Part shown: piece after piece, positions 36,119 through 46,286 of the stretch | Position numbering within the stretch: position 1 is the first letter of the stretch | Layout: each line of letters opens with the position of its first letter | NCBI RefSeq assembly: GCF_014201465.1 | Contig: NZ_JACHEP010000015.1 | Location: 1-64,000 of the forward strand | Reading direction: 5' to 3' | DNA length: 64,000 nt | Source: Anoxybacteroides tepidamans | Lineage (GTDB): Bacteria > Bacillota > Bacilli > Bacillales > Anoxybacillaceae | The notes under the pieces: model-generated | What the model was told of the DNA's origin: nothing | The model's input: only the letters and a program-made list of their open reading frames with translations | Databases searched by the model: none | Program-made: the position numbers and the translations under genes

Positions 36119-37813
36119 ATGAAAATAAATGTGAAGAAAAAGTTATTTGCGGGACTTTCAACAGTGTTTGTTTTACTAGTCGTGATCGTGGGTGTTGCTT
36201 ATGTTGAGATTATGGATATGGACAAGAGTTATGAAAACCTAATTAACGGAAAAATGAAAAAAATGATTGAAATAAAACAGCTAGAAGTGATGATCCAAAA
36301 CGAAAAAGGAAGTATGGGTAGTTATTTAATTATCGGTGACCCTACCTCTCTGACAAACTTTAATAAAGCACATGATGAATATAAAAGACTATCCGAAGAA
36401 CTGGCTAAAGAGCTAACGAAGGAAAAAGCGAGAGAACTGTTGGCGAAGTTAAACGAATTAGAACAGCAGTTTTATCAGCTCGGACAAAAAGCGTTTCAAT
36501 TAAAGCGGGAAAATGATGTTGAGGCATACACAAAACTTATTTCTACAGCAGGCAGGGAGATTACTTCACGATTCGATAAAACGTCTCAACAATTGGCAGC
36601 TGTTCAGCAAGTAGACTTAGATACAGAGCAGGCTGATGTTTCTTCGCAAGCAGAGTTTACCAAAACATTGTTGATAGCTGTCGGGGGAATTGCAATTGTT
36701 CTTGGATTCGTTGTTGCCCTTTATATTAGCTTTATTATTTCTAAACCTGTGATAGCGCTTTCTGAAATAGCGAAGCGGGTTGCGAGCGGGGATCTGACTA
36801 GAAATGAAATCGTGATTAAAAATCGTGATGAAATCGGAGAATTGGCAACAGCTTTTAACCAAATGATGGAGTATTTACGAACAATCATTCAACAAGTGTC
36901 GGCGAATGCCGAACAAGTTGCTGCTTCGTCCGAACAATTAACGGCAAGCGCAGAGCAAACTAGTAAAGCGACGGAGCAAATTGCTGCCACGATGCAAAAT
37001 ATGTCTTTAGGAATGGACAAGCAAGTACAGAGTGTCGAAGAACAAGGAAAAACCGTCCACGAAATGTCGAACGACGTTCAACGTGTTACCGAGCGCACGC
37101 AAAATGTAGCAGCGATTGCAGACAGTACTTTACAAAAAGCGGTGGAAGGCAGCGAAATTGTTCAAACAGCTGTTATCCAAATGAATTCCATTAACGATAC
37201 AATCACGAATTTAAGCAATGTTGTGCAAACATTAGGAGAACGTTCTGAACAAATTGGAAACATTATCGAAATCATCACAGGGATTGCTGAACAAACGAAT
37301 TTGTTGTCGTTAAATGCTGCGATTGAAGCGGCAAGAGCAGGAGAGCACGGACGTGGTTTTGCGGTTGTTGCTGATGAAGTAAGAAAACTGGCGGAACAGT
37401 CAGCGCAATCGGCACAGCAAGTTTCAGCGTTAATTGCCTCTATACAACAAGAAACAAAAGAAGCGGTACAATCGATGGAAATGGCAACAAAAGAAGTAAC
37501 GGATGGGATTGTAGTTATTCATACCGCTGGACAATCCTTTACCCAAATTAAAGATGCGATTCATGAAGTAGTAGCGCAAGTGCAAGAAGTTTCTTCTGCT
37601 GTACAGAAAATGTCGTCAGGTACAAAGCAAATCGTTCAATCGATGCAACTTATTCATGAGATAGCAAAATCAGCGGCGGCAGGAACACAAGAAGTTTCAG
37701 TCACAACTGAAGAACAGTTAGCTTCGATGCAAGAAATTGCTGCTTCTGCTATGGCTTTATCCAGTATGGCTGAGTCTTTACAACAGCTTATTCAAAAATT
37801 CAAAATATCGTAA
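36119..37813 (+). CDS. methyl-accepting chemotaxis protein beside arabinose sensor genes
   Basis: This 564-residue chemoreceptor has TM1 (about 10-28), an extracellular four-helix-bundle domain (about 30-185) without an obvious small-molecule pocket, TM2 (about 190-212), HAMP (about 212-265) and a long signalling coiled coil. The conserved hairpin tip is [50 protein letters not shown] 36119 lies five bases from GGAGGG. Two AraR-like boxes lie in its promoter and the arabinose-sensing araPST genes follow. I infer that it mediates taxis to arabinose, perhaps through the anchored binding protein AraP. Confidence 0.9.
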   Translation: MKINVKKKLFAGLSTVFVLLVVIVGVAYVEIMDMDKSYENLINGKMKKMIEIKQLEVMIQNEKGSMGSYLIIGDPTSLTNFNKAHDEYKRLSEELAKELTKEKARELLAKLNELEQQFYQLGQKAFQLKRENDVEAYTKLISTAGREITSRFDKTSQQLAAVQQVDLDTEQADVSSQAEFTKTLLIAVGGIAIVLGFVVALYISFIISKPVIALSEIAKRVASGDLTRNEIVIKNRDEIGELATAFNQMMEYLRTIIQQVSANAEQVAASSEQLTASAEQTSKATEQIAATMQNMSLGMDKQVQSVEEQGKTVHEMSNDVQRVTERTQNVAAIADSTLQKAVEGSEIVQTAVIQMNSINDTITNLSNVVQTLGERSEQIGNIIEIITGIAEQTNLLSLNAAIEAARAGEHGRGFAVVADEVRKLAEQSAQSAQQVSALIASIQQETKEAVQSMEMATKEVTDGIVVIHTAGQSFTQIKDAIHEVVAQVQEVSSAVQKMSSGTKQIVQSMQLIHEIAKSAAAGTQEVSVTTEEQLASMQEIAASAMALSSMAESLQQLIQKFKIS

Positions 37814-37907
37814 TGAACAGAAGGATAACTTAAAGTTGTCATGTTCAGACGTAATGTAAGGTTTGATTATAAATAATAAAGTATTGCCATAAGCAGGAGG
37901 AGTCATC

Positions 37908-38912
37908 ATGAAAAAGTTATTGTTTATTTACTTTTTTTTAATCGGTGTATTTATTATTTATGTATATAATTATCACCTACAAATTTCCCGCTCTAGTTCC
38001 TTTGATCAGGAGAATCAAACCCTTCAAGGGAAAATAGATGAAAAATATGTAATGGTTACATTTCAGTCAGGGATGGATTATTGGAAAAATGGCTTAAAAG
38101 GATTTGAAGATGCAGCTCAAGCGTTAAATGTTTCTGTTGAATATCGGGGAGCGACGCAATACGACGTGAATGAACAAGTTACCGTGCTTGAGCAGGTGAT
38201 TGCGAAAAAGCCAGCTGGTATCGCTATTTCGGCGATTGATCCTAATAAACTGACTGAAACGATTAATAAAGCTGTAGAACAAGGGATTCCTGTAGTATTA
38301 TTCGACTCTGGTGCTCTTTCAAGTAAAGCGTTTTCTTTTTTAGGTACAAATAACTATAATGCCGGAGTAACTGCCGCGCATAAAATGGCGGAATTATTAG
38401 GAAAAAGAGGAAAAGTTGCTGTCATTACACTGCCTAGCCAATTAAATCACCAGCAAAGAACAAAAGGTTTTGTGGAAACGATTTATAAAGAATACCCGGA
38501 AATGGAAGTAGTAGCAGTAAAAGATGGAAAAGGAGACTCACTTGCTTCGAAGCAGGCGGCTTTAGAAATATTTAAGCAATATCCGGATTTAGAGGGAATT
38601 TTTGCTACGGAAGCCAATGGGGGAGTAGGCATTGGTGAAGCCGTTTCATTACTTGCAAAAGAAACAAAGATAAAAGTTATTAGTTTTGATACGGATAAAC
38701 GGACGTTGGATATGGTCAAACAAGGAATTATATCCGCGACGCTTGCTCAAGGGACGTGGAATATGGGGTATTGGTCGCTGCAATTTTTATTTCATCTTCA
38801 TCATAAATTAACGTCTTCGTTACCGTCGGGTTCTTCTTTATTGCCATCGTATGTCGATACGGGAATTACGGTTGTGACAAAAGAAAATGTGGATAGCTTT
38901 TACGCTAAGTAA
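37908..38912 (+). CDS. araP: membrane-anchored sugar-binding sensor protein
   Basis: This 334-residue type I periplasmic-binding-like protein has an N-terminal hydrophobic helix (about 3-22) without a lipobox cysteine, so it is probably a membrane-tethered binding protein rather than a lipoprotein. Domain markers are MVTFQSGMDYWKNGLKGFEDAA, KPAGIAISAIDPNKLTETI and EGIFATEANGGVGIGEAV. With the following kinase and regulator genes it matches the G. stearothermophilus AraP-AraS-AraT arabinose sensing system, in which AraP binds arabinose and signals to the kinase. Confidence 0.8.
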   Translation: MKKLLFIYFFLIGVFIIYVYNYHLQISRSSSFDQENQTLQGKIDEKYVMVTFQSGMDYWKNGLKGFEDAAQALNVSVEYRGATQYDVNEQVTVLEQVIAKKPAGIAISAIDPNKLTETINKAVEQGIPVVLFDSGALSSKAFSFLGTNNYNAGVTAAHKMAELLGKRGKVAVITLPSQLNHQQRTKGFVETIYKEYPEMEVVAVKDGKGDSLASKQAALEIFKQYPDLEGIFATEANGGVGIGEAVSLLAKETKIKVISFDTDKRTLDMVKQGIISATLAQGTWNMGYWSLQFLFHLHHKLTSSLPSGSSLLPSYVDTGITVVTKENVDSFYAK

Positions 38913-38943
38913 TGAACGGAATGTTAGAAATGAGTGATAAACA

Positions 38944-40755
38944 TTGAAACAGATGAAATATTTTCAAATTAACAATTTGCCGATTCGATATAAATTAATT
39001 TTTCTTTTGTTATTAATTACAATTTTACCTTCGATAGGATTAGGAAGCGTTACTAGCTGGGCAGTAGATCGTATTATTGATAGACAAATTAACCAAAATA
39101 CTCTTCAACTGATTAACCAAGTCAATCGAACATTAGAATTTTATTTGAGTAATATGCAAAATATTACGTATTTAACCGCGTTTAACCCGGAAATAAAAAG
39201 ATTTTTAGCTGGAAAAGAAAAATGGCAAGGGATTGGAGAAACGAGCGACGAGTATCAGATACGCCAATTTTTGCAAGGGCTTACAACGCTATACCCTGAA
39301 GTTGCCGGGATTCTTGTAGTCAATCATAAAGGCAAGTATATTAGCAACGAAATGTACGCCCGCTCGGCAAAACCTCTTACGGAAGAAACGTGGTATAAAG
39401 AGGCTGTCCGAAACAAAGGGATTTTTAAAATTATCGGACACCCTAGCCAACGAAATGTCACGACACATACGAACTATAAAAACGAGGAAGTTGTTTCTGT
39501 CGTGCGCGCCATTTTAAATCCAGAAACGCAAAAAGTAGAAGGAGTCGTTTTAATCGATTTAAAGTTAAGAGTGATTGCCGAAGCGACAAAAAATGTCCGG
39601 TTAGGGAAATGGGGGTATTTGATGGTCATCGATCATCGTGGAGAAAATATTTATTCTCCTAGGCGGCCGTTAGTCGATCAAATTCCGGTAAGCTGGTTCA
39701 ACAACGGGGATTCTGGTACATTTTCAAAAGAGATTAATGGACAGCATCTTCAGTTTATTTATCAGCGTTCCCCTTTTACCAATTGGACGACGATCGGTGT
39801 GTTTTCTAATCAAGAATCGGCTTTCGAAATTAAAGAAATTCGTTTTTACGTCACTAGTTTTGTTTTCTTTGTATGTTTAATTGGAATAGGCGCCTCTTAT
39901 TATTTAGCTTATTCATTATCAAGACCGATCGGACAGTTAATATCGTTTATGAAAAAGGCGGAGGCAGGAGATTTAACAAGCCGTTATCGTGACGATCGAT
40001 CAGATGAGATCGGAATGTTGGGCCGAAGTTTTAATAAAATGCTTGATCAAATCCAGAGATTTATTTCGCTTGTCGAATGGCAGGAGCGTCAAAGATGGGA
40101 AGCCGAGCTCCGAAGCTTGCAAGCTCATATTAAACCGCATTTTCTTTATAATACGCTTGATACGATTCATTGGATGGCGTGGAAAAAGGGAGCGGAAGAT
40201 GTAGCGAAAGTAATAGAAGCATTGTCAAAATTATTCCGCATCGGGTTAAGCAAAGGCAAGGATATCATTTCTTTTGCGGAAGAAATCGAGCATATTCAAA
40301 GTTATTTAAGCATTCAAAAAACAAGATATAAAGATAAGCTGAATTATAGATTTGACATCGCTCCGAGTGTTCAAGACTTATATATTTTGAAGCTAGTATT
40401 ACAGCCGGTTGTAGAGAATGCGATTTACCACGGGATCAAACAGAGAAGAGGGCCGGGCCATATTTTGATACAAGCTGAGGAACAGGAAGGACAGCTTATC
40501 GTTCGAATTAAGGATGATGGTGTAGGAATGCCGAAAGAAACATTAGCTTCTTTACGGGAGAGTTTATTGATTGATTTTACCGCTGGCGATAAAGAGAAAA
40601 AAATTGAAAAGGTTAAAGGGTATGGAATGATTAACGTACAAGCGCGCATTCAGTTAACATTTGGCAGCGCTTACGGATTGAGAATAGACAGCGAAGAGGG
40701 AAAAGGGACAACGGTGACAATCGTTCATCCTATTATTAGACATTGCGAACGTTGA
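38944..40755 (+). CDS. araS: sensor histidine kinase, arabinose sensing
   Basis: This 603-residue kinase has TM1 (about 18-38), an extracellular Cache-like domain (about 45-290), TM2 (about 297-317), HAMP (about 318-370), a LytS/YesM-type His_kinase domain with His399 in AHIKPHFLYNTLDTIHW, and a HATPase domain (VENAIYHGIKQ, DDGVGMP, GYGMINVQARI). The start is uncertain: TTG 38944 with GAGTGA upstream, or ATG 38953. It is expected to respond to AraP and phosphorylate AraT. Confidence 0.85.
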   Translation: MKQMKYFQINNLPIRYKLIFLLLLITILPSIGLGSVTSWAVDRIIDRQINQNTLQLINQVNRTLEFYLSNMQNITYLTAFNPEIKRFLAGKEKWQGIGETSDEYQIRQFLQGLTTLYPEVAGILVVNHKGKYISNEMYARSAKPLTEETWYKEAVRNKGIFKIIGHPSQRNVTTHTNYKNEEVVSVVRAILNPETQKVEGVVLIDLKLRVIAEATKNVRLGKWGYLMVIDHRGENIYSPRRPLVDQIPVSWFNNGDSGTFSKEINGQHLQFIYQRSPFTNWTTIGVFSNQESAFEIKEIRFYVTSFVFFVCLIGIGASYYLAYSLSRPIGQLISFMKKAEAGDLTSRYRDDRSDEIGMLGRSFNKMLDQIQRFISLVEWQERQRWEAELRSLQAHIKPHFLYNTLDTIHWMAWKKGAEDVAKVIEALSKLFRIGLSKGKDIISFAEEIEHIQSYLSIQKTRYKDKLNYRFDIAPSVQDLYILKLVLQPVVENAIYHGIKQRRGPGHILIQAEEQEGQLIVRIKDDGVGMPKETLASLRESLLIDFTAGDKEKKIEKVKGYGMINVQARIQLTFGSAYGLRIDSEEGKGTTVTIVHPIIRHCER

Positions 40756-40862
40756 TTGATCATTTTGCTGTTGGCGATGCGCAGTCGGTACGTAATTTTG
40801 TCGGTTTTGGCAAAGAAACGATGAATATATTCGTAAGCCAAACATATTTAGGGGGGAGAAAT

Positions 40863-42080
40863 GTGCAAACGTGGAAGGTGTTGATTGCAGACGATGAACC
40901 GATTATTCGTGAAGGGATAAGGGAGGCGATAAATTGGGAGGAGTTTCAAATGGAAGTCATTGCGGAAGCGGAAGACGGAGAAGAAGCGTTAGAGCTGGCA
41001 GTGCGTCATTCCGTTCATGTTCTTTTCGTTGATTTGAACATGCCGATTATGGATGGAATTACATTGATGAAACAGATACGAAAAAAGCTCCCGAAATGCA
41101 GAATTGTTGTCGTAACCGGACACGATGAATTTACTTACGCGCAAGAGGCGATTCGCTTACAAGTTGAGGATTACATTTTAAAGCCGACCAACCCTCATCA
41201 TTTGCGCGAAGTTGTAAAGAAAATTAAGCAACAGTTAGAAGGGGAGTTACAACAAAATGAATATGTACAATTGTTGTCAAAGCAAGTTCAAAAAAATTTT
41301 TCGCTCATACGGCAACAGTTTTGTTTAGAGTGGATCAATGGCGGAATGAAAGAAAAAGAAATCATTACTCAGTTGCAATTTTTCAAACTTCCTCCATCTT
41401 GTCCGGATCAATTAGCGATCATTCATTGGAGAGAGTTTTTCAATATCAATGAGAAGGATAAGCAATTGCTCTTTTTTGCTATTGAAAACATTGCGTCTGA
41501 GCTATTGGCTGCGTATGAAAAGGTTATATTCCGCGATACGGTTGGTTTTATTGTTGTATGTTTGTGGGATCGTGTTGCTGAAGATGTGTTTATTGTTATC
41601 GAAAAAACGATCAAACAATATTTAAATGCACAAGTTAGTATATATGCACAAGACGTAGAGGGCGGGCTTGTGCAAGTAGCCAGCGTCTATCAAAACTGCA
41701 AAGCAATCATTTATAAAGAAGCGCATATTTCGCCCATCGTACGTCGGGCTAAACAATATATACAAGAGCATTTTTCTGATCCGAAGCTTACGTTAGAATC
41801 AGTTGCGCAATCTTTAAATGTTTCCCCGGTTTATTTAAGCCGCATTATTAAACAAGAATTGGGGGTGTCGTTTGTCAATTTGTTAACGGAAATACGGATC
41901 AAAAAAGCGATCCAATTGTTGACTTCAACAGATCTTACGATTAATGAAATTTCAGAACGGATAGGGTATGACACCCAACACTACTTTAGCACCGCATTCA
42001 AAAAAGCAGTAGGGATGCCTCCGAATCAATATCGCAAAGGCGCTTTCCTTTTTAAGGAAGTTCGCGCAAATTTATTATAA
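40863..42080 (+). CDS. araT: AraC-type response regulator, arabinose sensing
   Basis: This 405-residue regulator has a receiver domain (about 4-120: LIADDEPIIREGI, phospho-acceptor Asp57 in FVDLNMPIMDG, the Lys in YILKPTNP), a variable middle and a C-terminal AraC/XylS DNA-binding domain (about 300-395: LESVAQSLNVSPVYLSRIIKQ and INEISERIGYDTQHYFSTAFKK). GTG 40863 follows GGGGGGAG by six bases; the frame is open further upstream but without a ribosome site. It likely activates the araEGH importer operon downstream. Confidence 0.85.
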   Translation: MQTWKVLIADDEPIIREGIREAINWEEFQMEVIAEAEDGEEALELAVRHSVHVLFVDLNMPIMDGITLMKQIRKKLPKCRIVVVTGHDEFTYAQEAIRLQVEDYILKPTNPHHLREVVKKIKQQLEGELQQNEYVQLLSKQVQKNFSLIRQQFCLEWINGGMKEKEIITQLQFFKLPPSCPDQLAIIHWREFFNINEKDKQLLFFAIENIASELLAAYEKVIFRDTVGFIVVCLWDRVAEDVFIVIEKTIKQYLNAQVSIYAQDVEGGLVQVASVYQNCKAIIYKEAHISPIVRRAKQYIQEHFSDPKLTLESVAQSLNVSPVYLSRIIKQELGVSFVNLLTEIRIKKAIQLLTSTDLTINEISERIGYDTQHYFSTAFKKAVGMPPNQYRKGAFLFKEVRANLL

Positions 42081-42095
42081 ATTATACGCACAAAT
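42080..42095. promoter_or_regulatory. AraR-like box at the araT/araE junction
   Basis: AATTATACGCACAAAT matches the AraR consensus at 13 of 16 positions. It lies at the araT stop codon, 160 bp before araE and upstream of the terminator. Confidence 0.4.
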
Positions 42096-42104
42096 TTGTT
42101 GTAA

Positions 42105-42132
42105 AAGAGCTTGTAATAGCTCTTATTTTTTT
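42105..42132 (+). terminator. terminator of araPST
   Basis: AAGAGCT and AGCTCTT form a 7-bp stem with a 6-nt loop, followed by ATTTTTTT. Confidence 0.75.
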
Positions 42133-42146
42133 GAAAACGCTTTAAT
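42131..42146 (+). promoter_or_regulatory. cre site upstream of araEGH
   Basis: TTGAAAACGCTTTAAT matches the cre consensus WTGNAARCGNWWWCAW at 15 of 16 positions, implying CcpA repression of the arabinose importer by preferred sugars. Confidence 0.65.
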
Positions 42147-42254
42147 GAAGTTAAATTTTTATAAAAAAAGTTATTTGATTGAAAAGACTGAAAATTTTAT
42201 CGGTGTTATATTTTAGATGAATTACAAGAAATGTTGAAGGGGGAGAAATAAAAA

Positions 42255-43334
42255 ATGAAAAGGTTTTTATCCATGCTTGTTTTATTTGTACTTGTATTTG
42301 CGCTGGCGGCATGCAGCGGAAAAGAAACAGGCGGAAAAGGGGACGCAGGTTTTGTTGGTATCTCAATGCCAACTAAATCGTCTGAACGATGGATTAACGA
42401 TGGGAAAAACATGGTAAAAGAATTTGAAAAGCTCGGCTATAAAACAGATTTGCAATATGCCGAAGATGTTGTAGAGAACCAAGTATCACAAATTGAAAAC
42501 ATGATTACAAAAGGAGTCAACGTATTAGTCATTGCGCCAATTGATGGCGAGGCGTTAACGGATGTGTTAGAAAAAGCTCATAAACAAGGGATTAAAGTCA
42601 TTTCTTATGACCGCCTCATTAAAAACAGTAAGTATGTCGATTATTATGCAACTTTTGATAACTTTAAAGTAGGCGTTTTACAGGGATCGTACATTGAGCA
42701 AAAATTAGGTTTAAAAGAAGGCAAAGGACCATTTAACATCGAGTTATTCGCTGGTTCACCAGACGATAATAATGCATATTTCTTTTTCGATGGTGCCATG
42801 TCTGTGCTAAAACCTTATATTGATTCAGGAAAATTAGTAGTACGAAGCGGACAAACAAAATTTGATCAAGTGGCTACATTGCGCTGGGACGGGGCGACTG
42901 CACAAGCGAGAATGGATAACTTGTTAAGTGCCCATTATACGAACGCGAAAGTGGATGCAGTTTTGTCTCCTTATGATGGAATCAGTATAGGTATCATTTC
43001 ATCGCTTAAAGGGGTCGGATACGGAACAGCAAGCAAACGAATGCCGGTTATTACTGGTCAAGATGCGGAATTGGCTTCAGTGAAGTCGATTATAGCGGGA
43101 GAACAAACGCAAACAGTATTTAAAGATACGCGGGAATTAGCGAAAAAAGCGGTGGAAATGGCTGATGCCGTTTTAAAAGGCAAAAAACCAGAAGTAAACG
43201 ATACGAAAACATATAACAACGGAGTAAAAGTTGTGCCATCGTATTTATTGGAACCGATTTCAGTTGATATTTCGAATTATGAAAAAGTGCTAATCGATAG
43301 TGGCTACTATACAAAAGATCAACTTACTAAATAA
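42255..43334 (+). CDS. araE: arabinose ABC importer, substrate-binding lipoprotein
   Basis: This 359-residue type I binding lipoprotein of the ChvE/XylF group has a signal with lipobox LAAC near residue 20. Markers are [62 protein letters not shown] and [14 protein letters not shown]. The name follows the G. stearothermophilus araEGH importer, not the B. subtilis AraE symporter. GGGGGAG lies before ATG 42255. Arabinose is the expected ligand from context; related proteins also bind xylose and glucose. Confidence 0.85.
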   Translation: MKRFLSMLVLFVLVFALAACSGKETGGKGDAGFVGISMPTKSSERWINDGKNMVKEFEKLGYKTDLQYAEDVVENQVSQIENMITKGVNVLVIAPIDGEALTDVLEKAHKQGIKVISYDRLIKNSKYVDYYATFDNFKVGVLQGSYIEQKLGLKEGKGPFNIELFAGSPDDNNAYFFFDGAMSVLKPYIDSGKLVVRSGQTKFDQVATLRWDGATAQARMDNLLSAHYTNAKVDAVLSPYDGISIGIISSLKGVGYGTASKRMPVITGQDAELASVKSIIAGEQTQTVFKDTRELAKKAVEMADAVLKGKKPEVNDTKTYNNGVKVVPSYLLEPISVDISNYEKVLIDSGYYTKDQLTK

Positions 43335-43344
43335 AACTAACCAG

Positions 43345-43382
43345 ATGATATAGTGATAGTCGAAAAGCTATCACTATATCAT
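43345..43382 (+). promoter_or_regulatory. RNA hairpin between araE and araG
   Basis: TGATATAGTGATAG and CTATCACTATATCA form a perfect 14-bp stem with an 8-nt loop. It sits between the binding-protein and ATPase genes, as in the inositol importer, and probably raises binding-protein output relative to the membrane subunits. Confidence 0.75.
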
Positions 43383-43410
43383 TTATTCAACTATAGGGAA
43401 GTGGTGAGCG

Positions 43411-44946
43411 ATGTCACAATTTATATTGGAAATGAGAGGAATTACAAAAGAGTTTCCGGGTGTAAAAGCGCTTGAAAACGTAAACTTGAAAGTAAGAGAA
43501 GGAGAAATTCATGCGCTTTGCGGCGAAAATGGCGCAGGAAAATCGACGTTAATGAAGGTGCTAAGCGGTGTTTACCCTTATGGAACATACAGCGGGGATA
43601 TTTTATTTAAAGGCGAAGTATGTAAATTTAAAGATATTAAACAAAGTGAAGAATTGGGGATTGTCATTATCCACCAAGAATTGGCCCTTATTCCGTATCT
43701 ATCGATTGCGGAAAACATCTTTCTTGGCAACGAACAAGCGAAAAGAGGAATTATTAACTGGAATGAAACGATTGTCAAAACGAAAGAATTATTAAAAAAA
43801 GTAGGATTAGATGAATCACCTCATACATTGGTTGGAAATCTTGGAGTCGGAAAACAGCAATTAGTCGAGATTGCTAAAGCGTTATCAAAAGAAGTAAAAT
43901 TATTGATTTTAGATGAACCAACTGCCGCTTTAAATGAGGACGATAGCGAAAATCTGCTTCGATTATTATTAGAATTTAAAAAACAAGGCATGACTGCGAT
44001 TATTATTTCACACAAACTGAACGAGATATCGAAAGTTGCTGACTCAATCACGATTTTACGAGATGGAAAAACGATTGAAACGCTAGATATGAAAAAAGAC
44101 AACGTGACAGAAGACCGAATCATTAAAGGAATGGTAGGACGCGATTTAACGAATCGTTATCCAAAACGAGAACTGAACATTGGCGAAGTAATATTTGAAG
44201 TAAGAAATTGGAACGTTTATCATCCGCTTCATAATGAACGAAAAGTCATTGATGACGTCAATTTTTATATTCGGAAAGGAGAAATTGTCGGAATTGCCGG
44301 CTTGATGGGAGCGGGACGGACTGAACTTGCTATGAGCATTTTTGGGAAATCTTATGGAAAAAAAATTAGCGGACAAGTTTTCAAAAATGGATACGAAATC
44401 GATGTCAGCGATGTAAGCAAAGCAATTGAAAACGGGATTGCTTATGTGACAGAAGATCGCAAAGGGAACGGGCTTATTTTAATGGACGATATTCGGAAAA
44501 ACATTACGCTATCCCGGTTAAAAAAGGTAGCTAAGAAATTTGTCGTAAATGAAAACCAAGAAATTATAGAATCAGAGAAATTCCGCGATAAATTAAAAAT
44601 TAAAACGCCTAGTGTTTTTCAAAAGGCGGAAAAATTAAGTGGCGGAAATCAACAAAAAGTCGTTTTAAGCAAATGGATTTTCGCGGAACCGGATATTCTC
44701 ATTTTAGACGAGCCGACGCGCGGGATCGACGTGGGAGCAAAATATGAAATTTATACCATTATTAATCAGTTAGCCCAAGATGGAAAAGGCATTTTAATCA
44801 TTTCATCCGAACTGCCGGAGATTCTTGGAATGTGCGATCGAATTTATGTCATGAGCGAAGGAAGAATAACAGGTGAATTAAATAAAGACGAAGCAACGCA
44901 AGAAAACATGATGAAGTTAATGACGAAAACAAAAGTTAGGGGGTAA
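43411..44946 (+). CDS. araG: arabinose ABC importer ATPase (duplicated domains)
   Basis: This 511-residue ATPase of the GguA/XylG type has two ABC domains. The first has [24 protein letters not shown] and [11 protein letters not shown]. The second has [13 protein letters not shown] (altered Walker A), [15 protein letters not shown] and [15 protein letters not shown]. It is followed by the permease after 5 bp. Confidence 0.9.
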   Translation: MSQFILEMRGITKEFPGVKALENVNLKVREGEIHALCGENGAGKSTLMKVLSGVYPYGTYSGDILFKGEVCKFKDIKQSEELGIVIIHQELALIPYLSIAENIFLGNEQAKRGIINWNETIVKTKELLKKVGLDESPHTLVGNLGVGKQQLVEIAKALSKEVKLLILDEPTAALNEDDSENLLRLLLEFKKQGMTAIIISHKLNEISKVADSITILRDGKTIETLDMKKDNVTEDRIIKGMVGRDLTNRYPKRELNIGEVIFEVRNWNVYHPLHNERKVIDDVNFYIRKGEIVGIAGLMGAGRTELAMSIFGKSYGKKISGQVFKNGYEIDVSDVSKAIENGIAYVTEDRKGNGLILMDDIRKNITLSRLKKVAKKFVVNENQEIIESEKFRDKLKIKTPSVFQKAEKLSGGNQQKVVLSKWIFAEPDILILDEPTRGIDVGAKYEIYTIINQLAQDGKGILIISSELPEILGMCDRIYVMSEGRITGELNKDEATQENMMKLMTKTKVRG

Positions 44947-44951
44947 CGAAA

Positions 44952-46172
44952 ATGCAGATGCCGACGCAAAAAATCACCACACGTCATTCAACGTCAAACG
45001 AAACGAAAGTACAACCATTTGCGCAGATGCTCAAAAATAATATCCGAAGCTACAGTATGGTTATTGCGTTAGTGTTAATTATGTTGTTATTTCAAATTTT
45101 GACGGAAGGCATTTTATTAAGACCGTTAAATGTGACGAATTTGATTTTACAAAACAGCTATATTTTAGTTTTAGCAATCGGCATGATGTTAGTGATTATT
45201 ACCGGACATATCGATTTATCGGTAGGATCGGTTGCCGCGTTTGTTGGTGCGCTTGCAGGAATTTTAATGGTTCAACATCAAGTTTCAATGGTTGTCACCG
45301 TTATTGTTTCTCTGTTATTGGGAGCTTTGATCGGAGCATGGCAAGGATTTTGGATTGCTTATGTAAAAATTCCGGCTTTTATCGTTACGCTTGCAGGTAT
45401 GTTGCTGTTTAGAGGTTTAACGATGGTTATTTTGGAAGGACAGTCAATCGCCCCGTTTCCTAAATCATTTCAGAACATCAGTTCAGGATTTATCCCAGAT
45501 TTATTTCATGGAACCGATTTTCATATGTTTACCCTTGTGATTGGATTGCTTTTATCGGTTCTATTAGTATGGCTGGAAATAAGAAAAAGAAACAATCAAA
45601 AAAAATATGGATTTGACGTAAGTCCTACTGTTGTTTTTGCGGCTAAGTTAGTTGGCATTGTTGCGGTAATTAATATCTTTTCGTATGTCCTTGCGACATA
45701 TGAAGGAATCCCGAACATTTTGATCATTTTAGCTACTCTTATTGTCGTTTATTCGTTTGTCGCCAACAAGACGATTGTCGGCCGCCATATATATGCAATC
45801 GGCGGAAACGAAAAAGCGGCACAACTATCAGGGGTGAAAACGAAAAGAGTTACATTTTGGGTATTTGTGAATATGGGTGTTTTAGCCGCACTTTCAGGGT
45901 TGATTTTTGCGGCGCGTTTAAATGCCGCTACACCGAAAGCAGGGAACTTGTTTGAGCTTGACGCGATCGCTGCTTGTTTTATCGGCGGTGCTTCCGCTTA
46001 CGGAGGAATCGGCACAGTAAGCGGTGCGATTATCGGCGGTCTTGTTATGGGTGTGATGAACAACGGAATGTCCTTGCTCGGTTTAGGCATTGACTGGCAA
46101 CAAGCAATTAAAGGATTAGTATTGTTGGCGGCTGTTGCCTTCGATATTTATAACAAAAATAAAGCGTCATAA
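44952..46172 (+). CDS. araH: arabinose ABC importer permease
   Basis: This 406-residue permease of the GguB/XylH type has about ten to twelve hydrophobic segments and the blocks TGHIDLSVGSVAAFVGALAG, VKIPAFIVTLAGMLLFRG, HIYAIGGNEKAAQLSGVKTKR and ELDAIAACFIGGASAYGGIGTVSG. It completes araEGH and is followed by a terminator. Confidence 0.9.
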   Translation: MQMPTQKITTRHSTSNETKVQPFAQMLKNNIRSYSMVIALVLIMLLFQILTEGILLRPLNVTNLILQNSYILVLAIGMMLVIITGHIDLSVGSVAAFVGALAGILMVQHQVSMVVTVIVSLLLGALIGAWQGFWIAYVKIPAFIVTLAGMLLFRGLTMVILEGQSIAPFPKSFQNISSGFIPDLFHGTDFHMFTLVIGLLLSVLLVWLEIRKRNNQKKYGFDVSPTVVFAAKLVGIVAVINIFSYVLATYEGIPNILIILATLIVVYSFVANKTIVGRHIYAIGGNEKAAQLSGVKTKRVTFWVFVNMGVLAALSGLIFAARLNAATPKAGNLFELDAIAACFIGGASAYGGIGTVSGAIIGGLVMGVMNNGMSLLGLGIDWQQAIKGLVLLAAVAFDIYNKNKAS

Positions 46173-46182
46173 TTTGTCTAAA

Positions 46183-46214
46183 GGCCAAGATAAAATAATC
46201 TTGGCCAGTTTTAT
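46183..46214 (+). terminator. terminator of araEGH
   Basis: GGCCAAGAT and ATCTTGGCC form a perfect 9-bp stem with a 6-nt loop, followed by AGTTTTATTT. Confidence 0.75.
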
Positions 46215-46223
46215 TTCCAGAAA

Positions 46224-46254
46224 ATATATACGTACAAATGAAAATTGATATAAT
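46224..46254 (+). promoter_or_regulatory. AraR box and -10 element upstream of araR
   Basis: ATATATACGTACAAAT (46224-46239) matches the AraR consensus at 14 of 16 positions. TATAAT lies at 46249-46254. This predicts autorepression. Confidence 0.7.
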
Positions 46255-46286
46255 GGACTTATACTACTTCAACACGAGGTGAGCAT

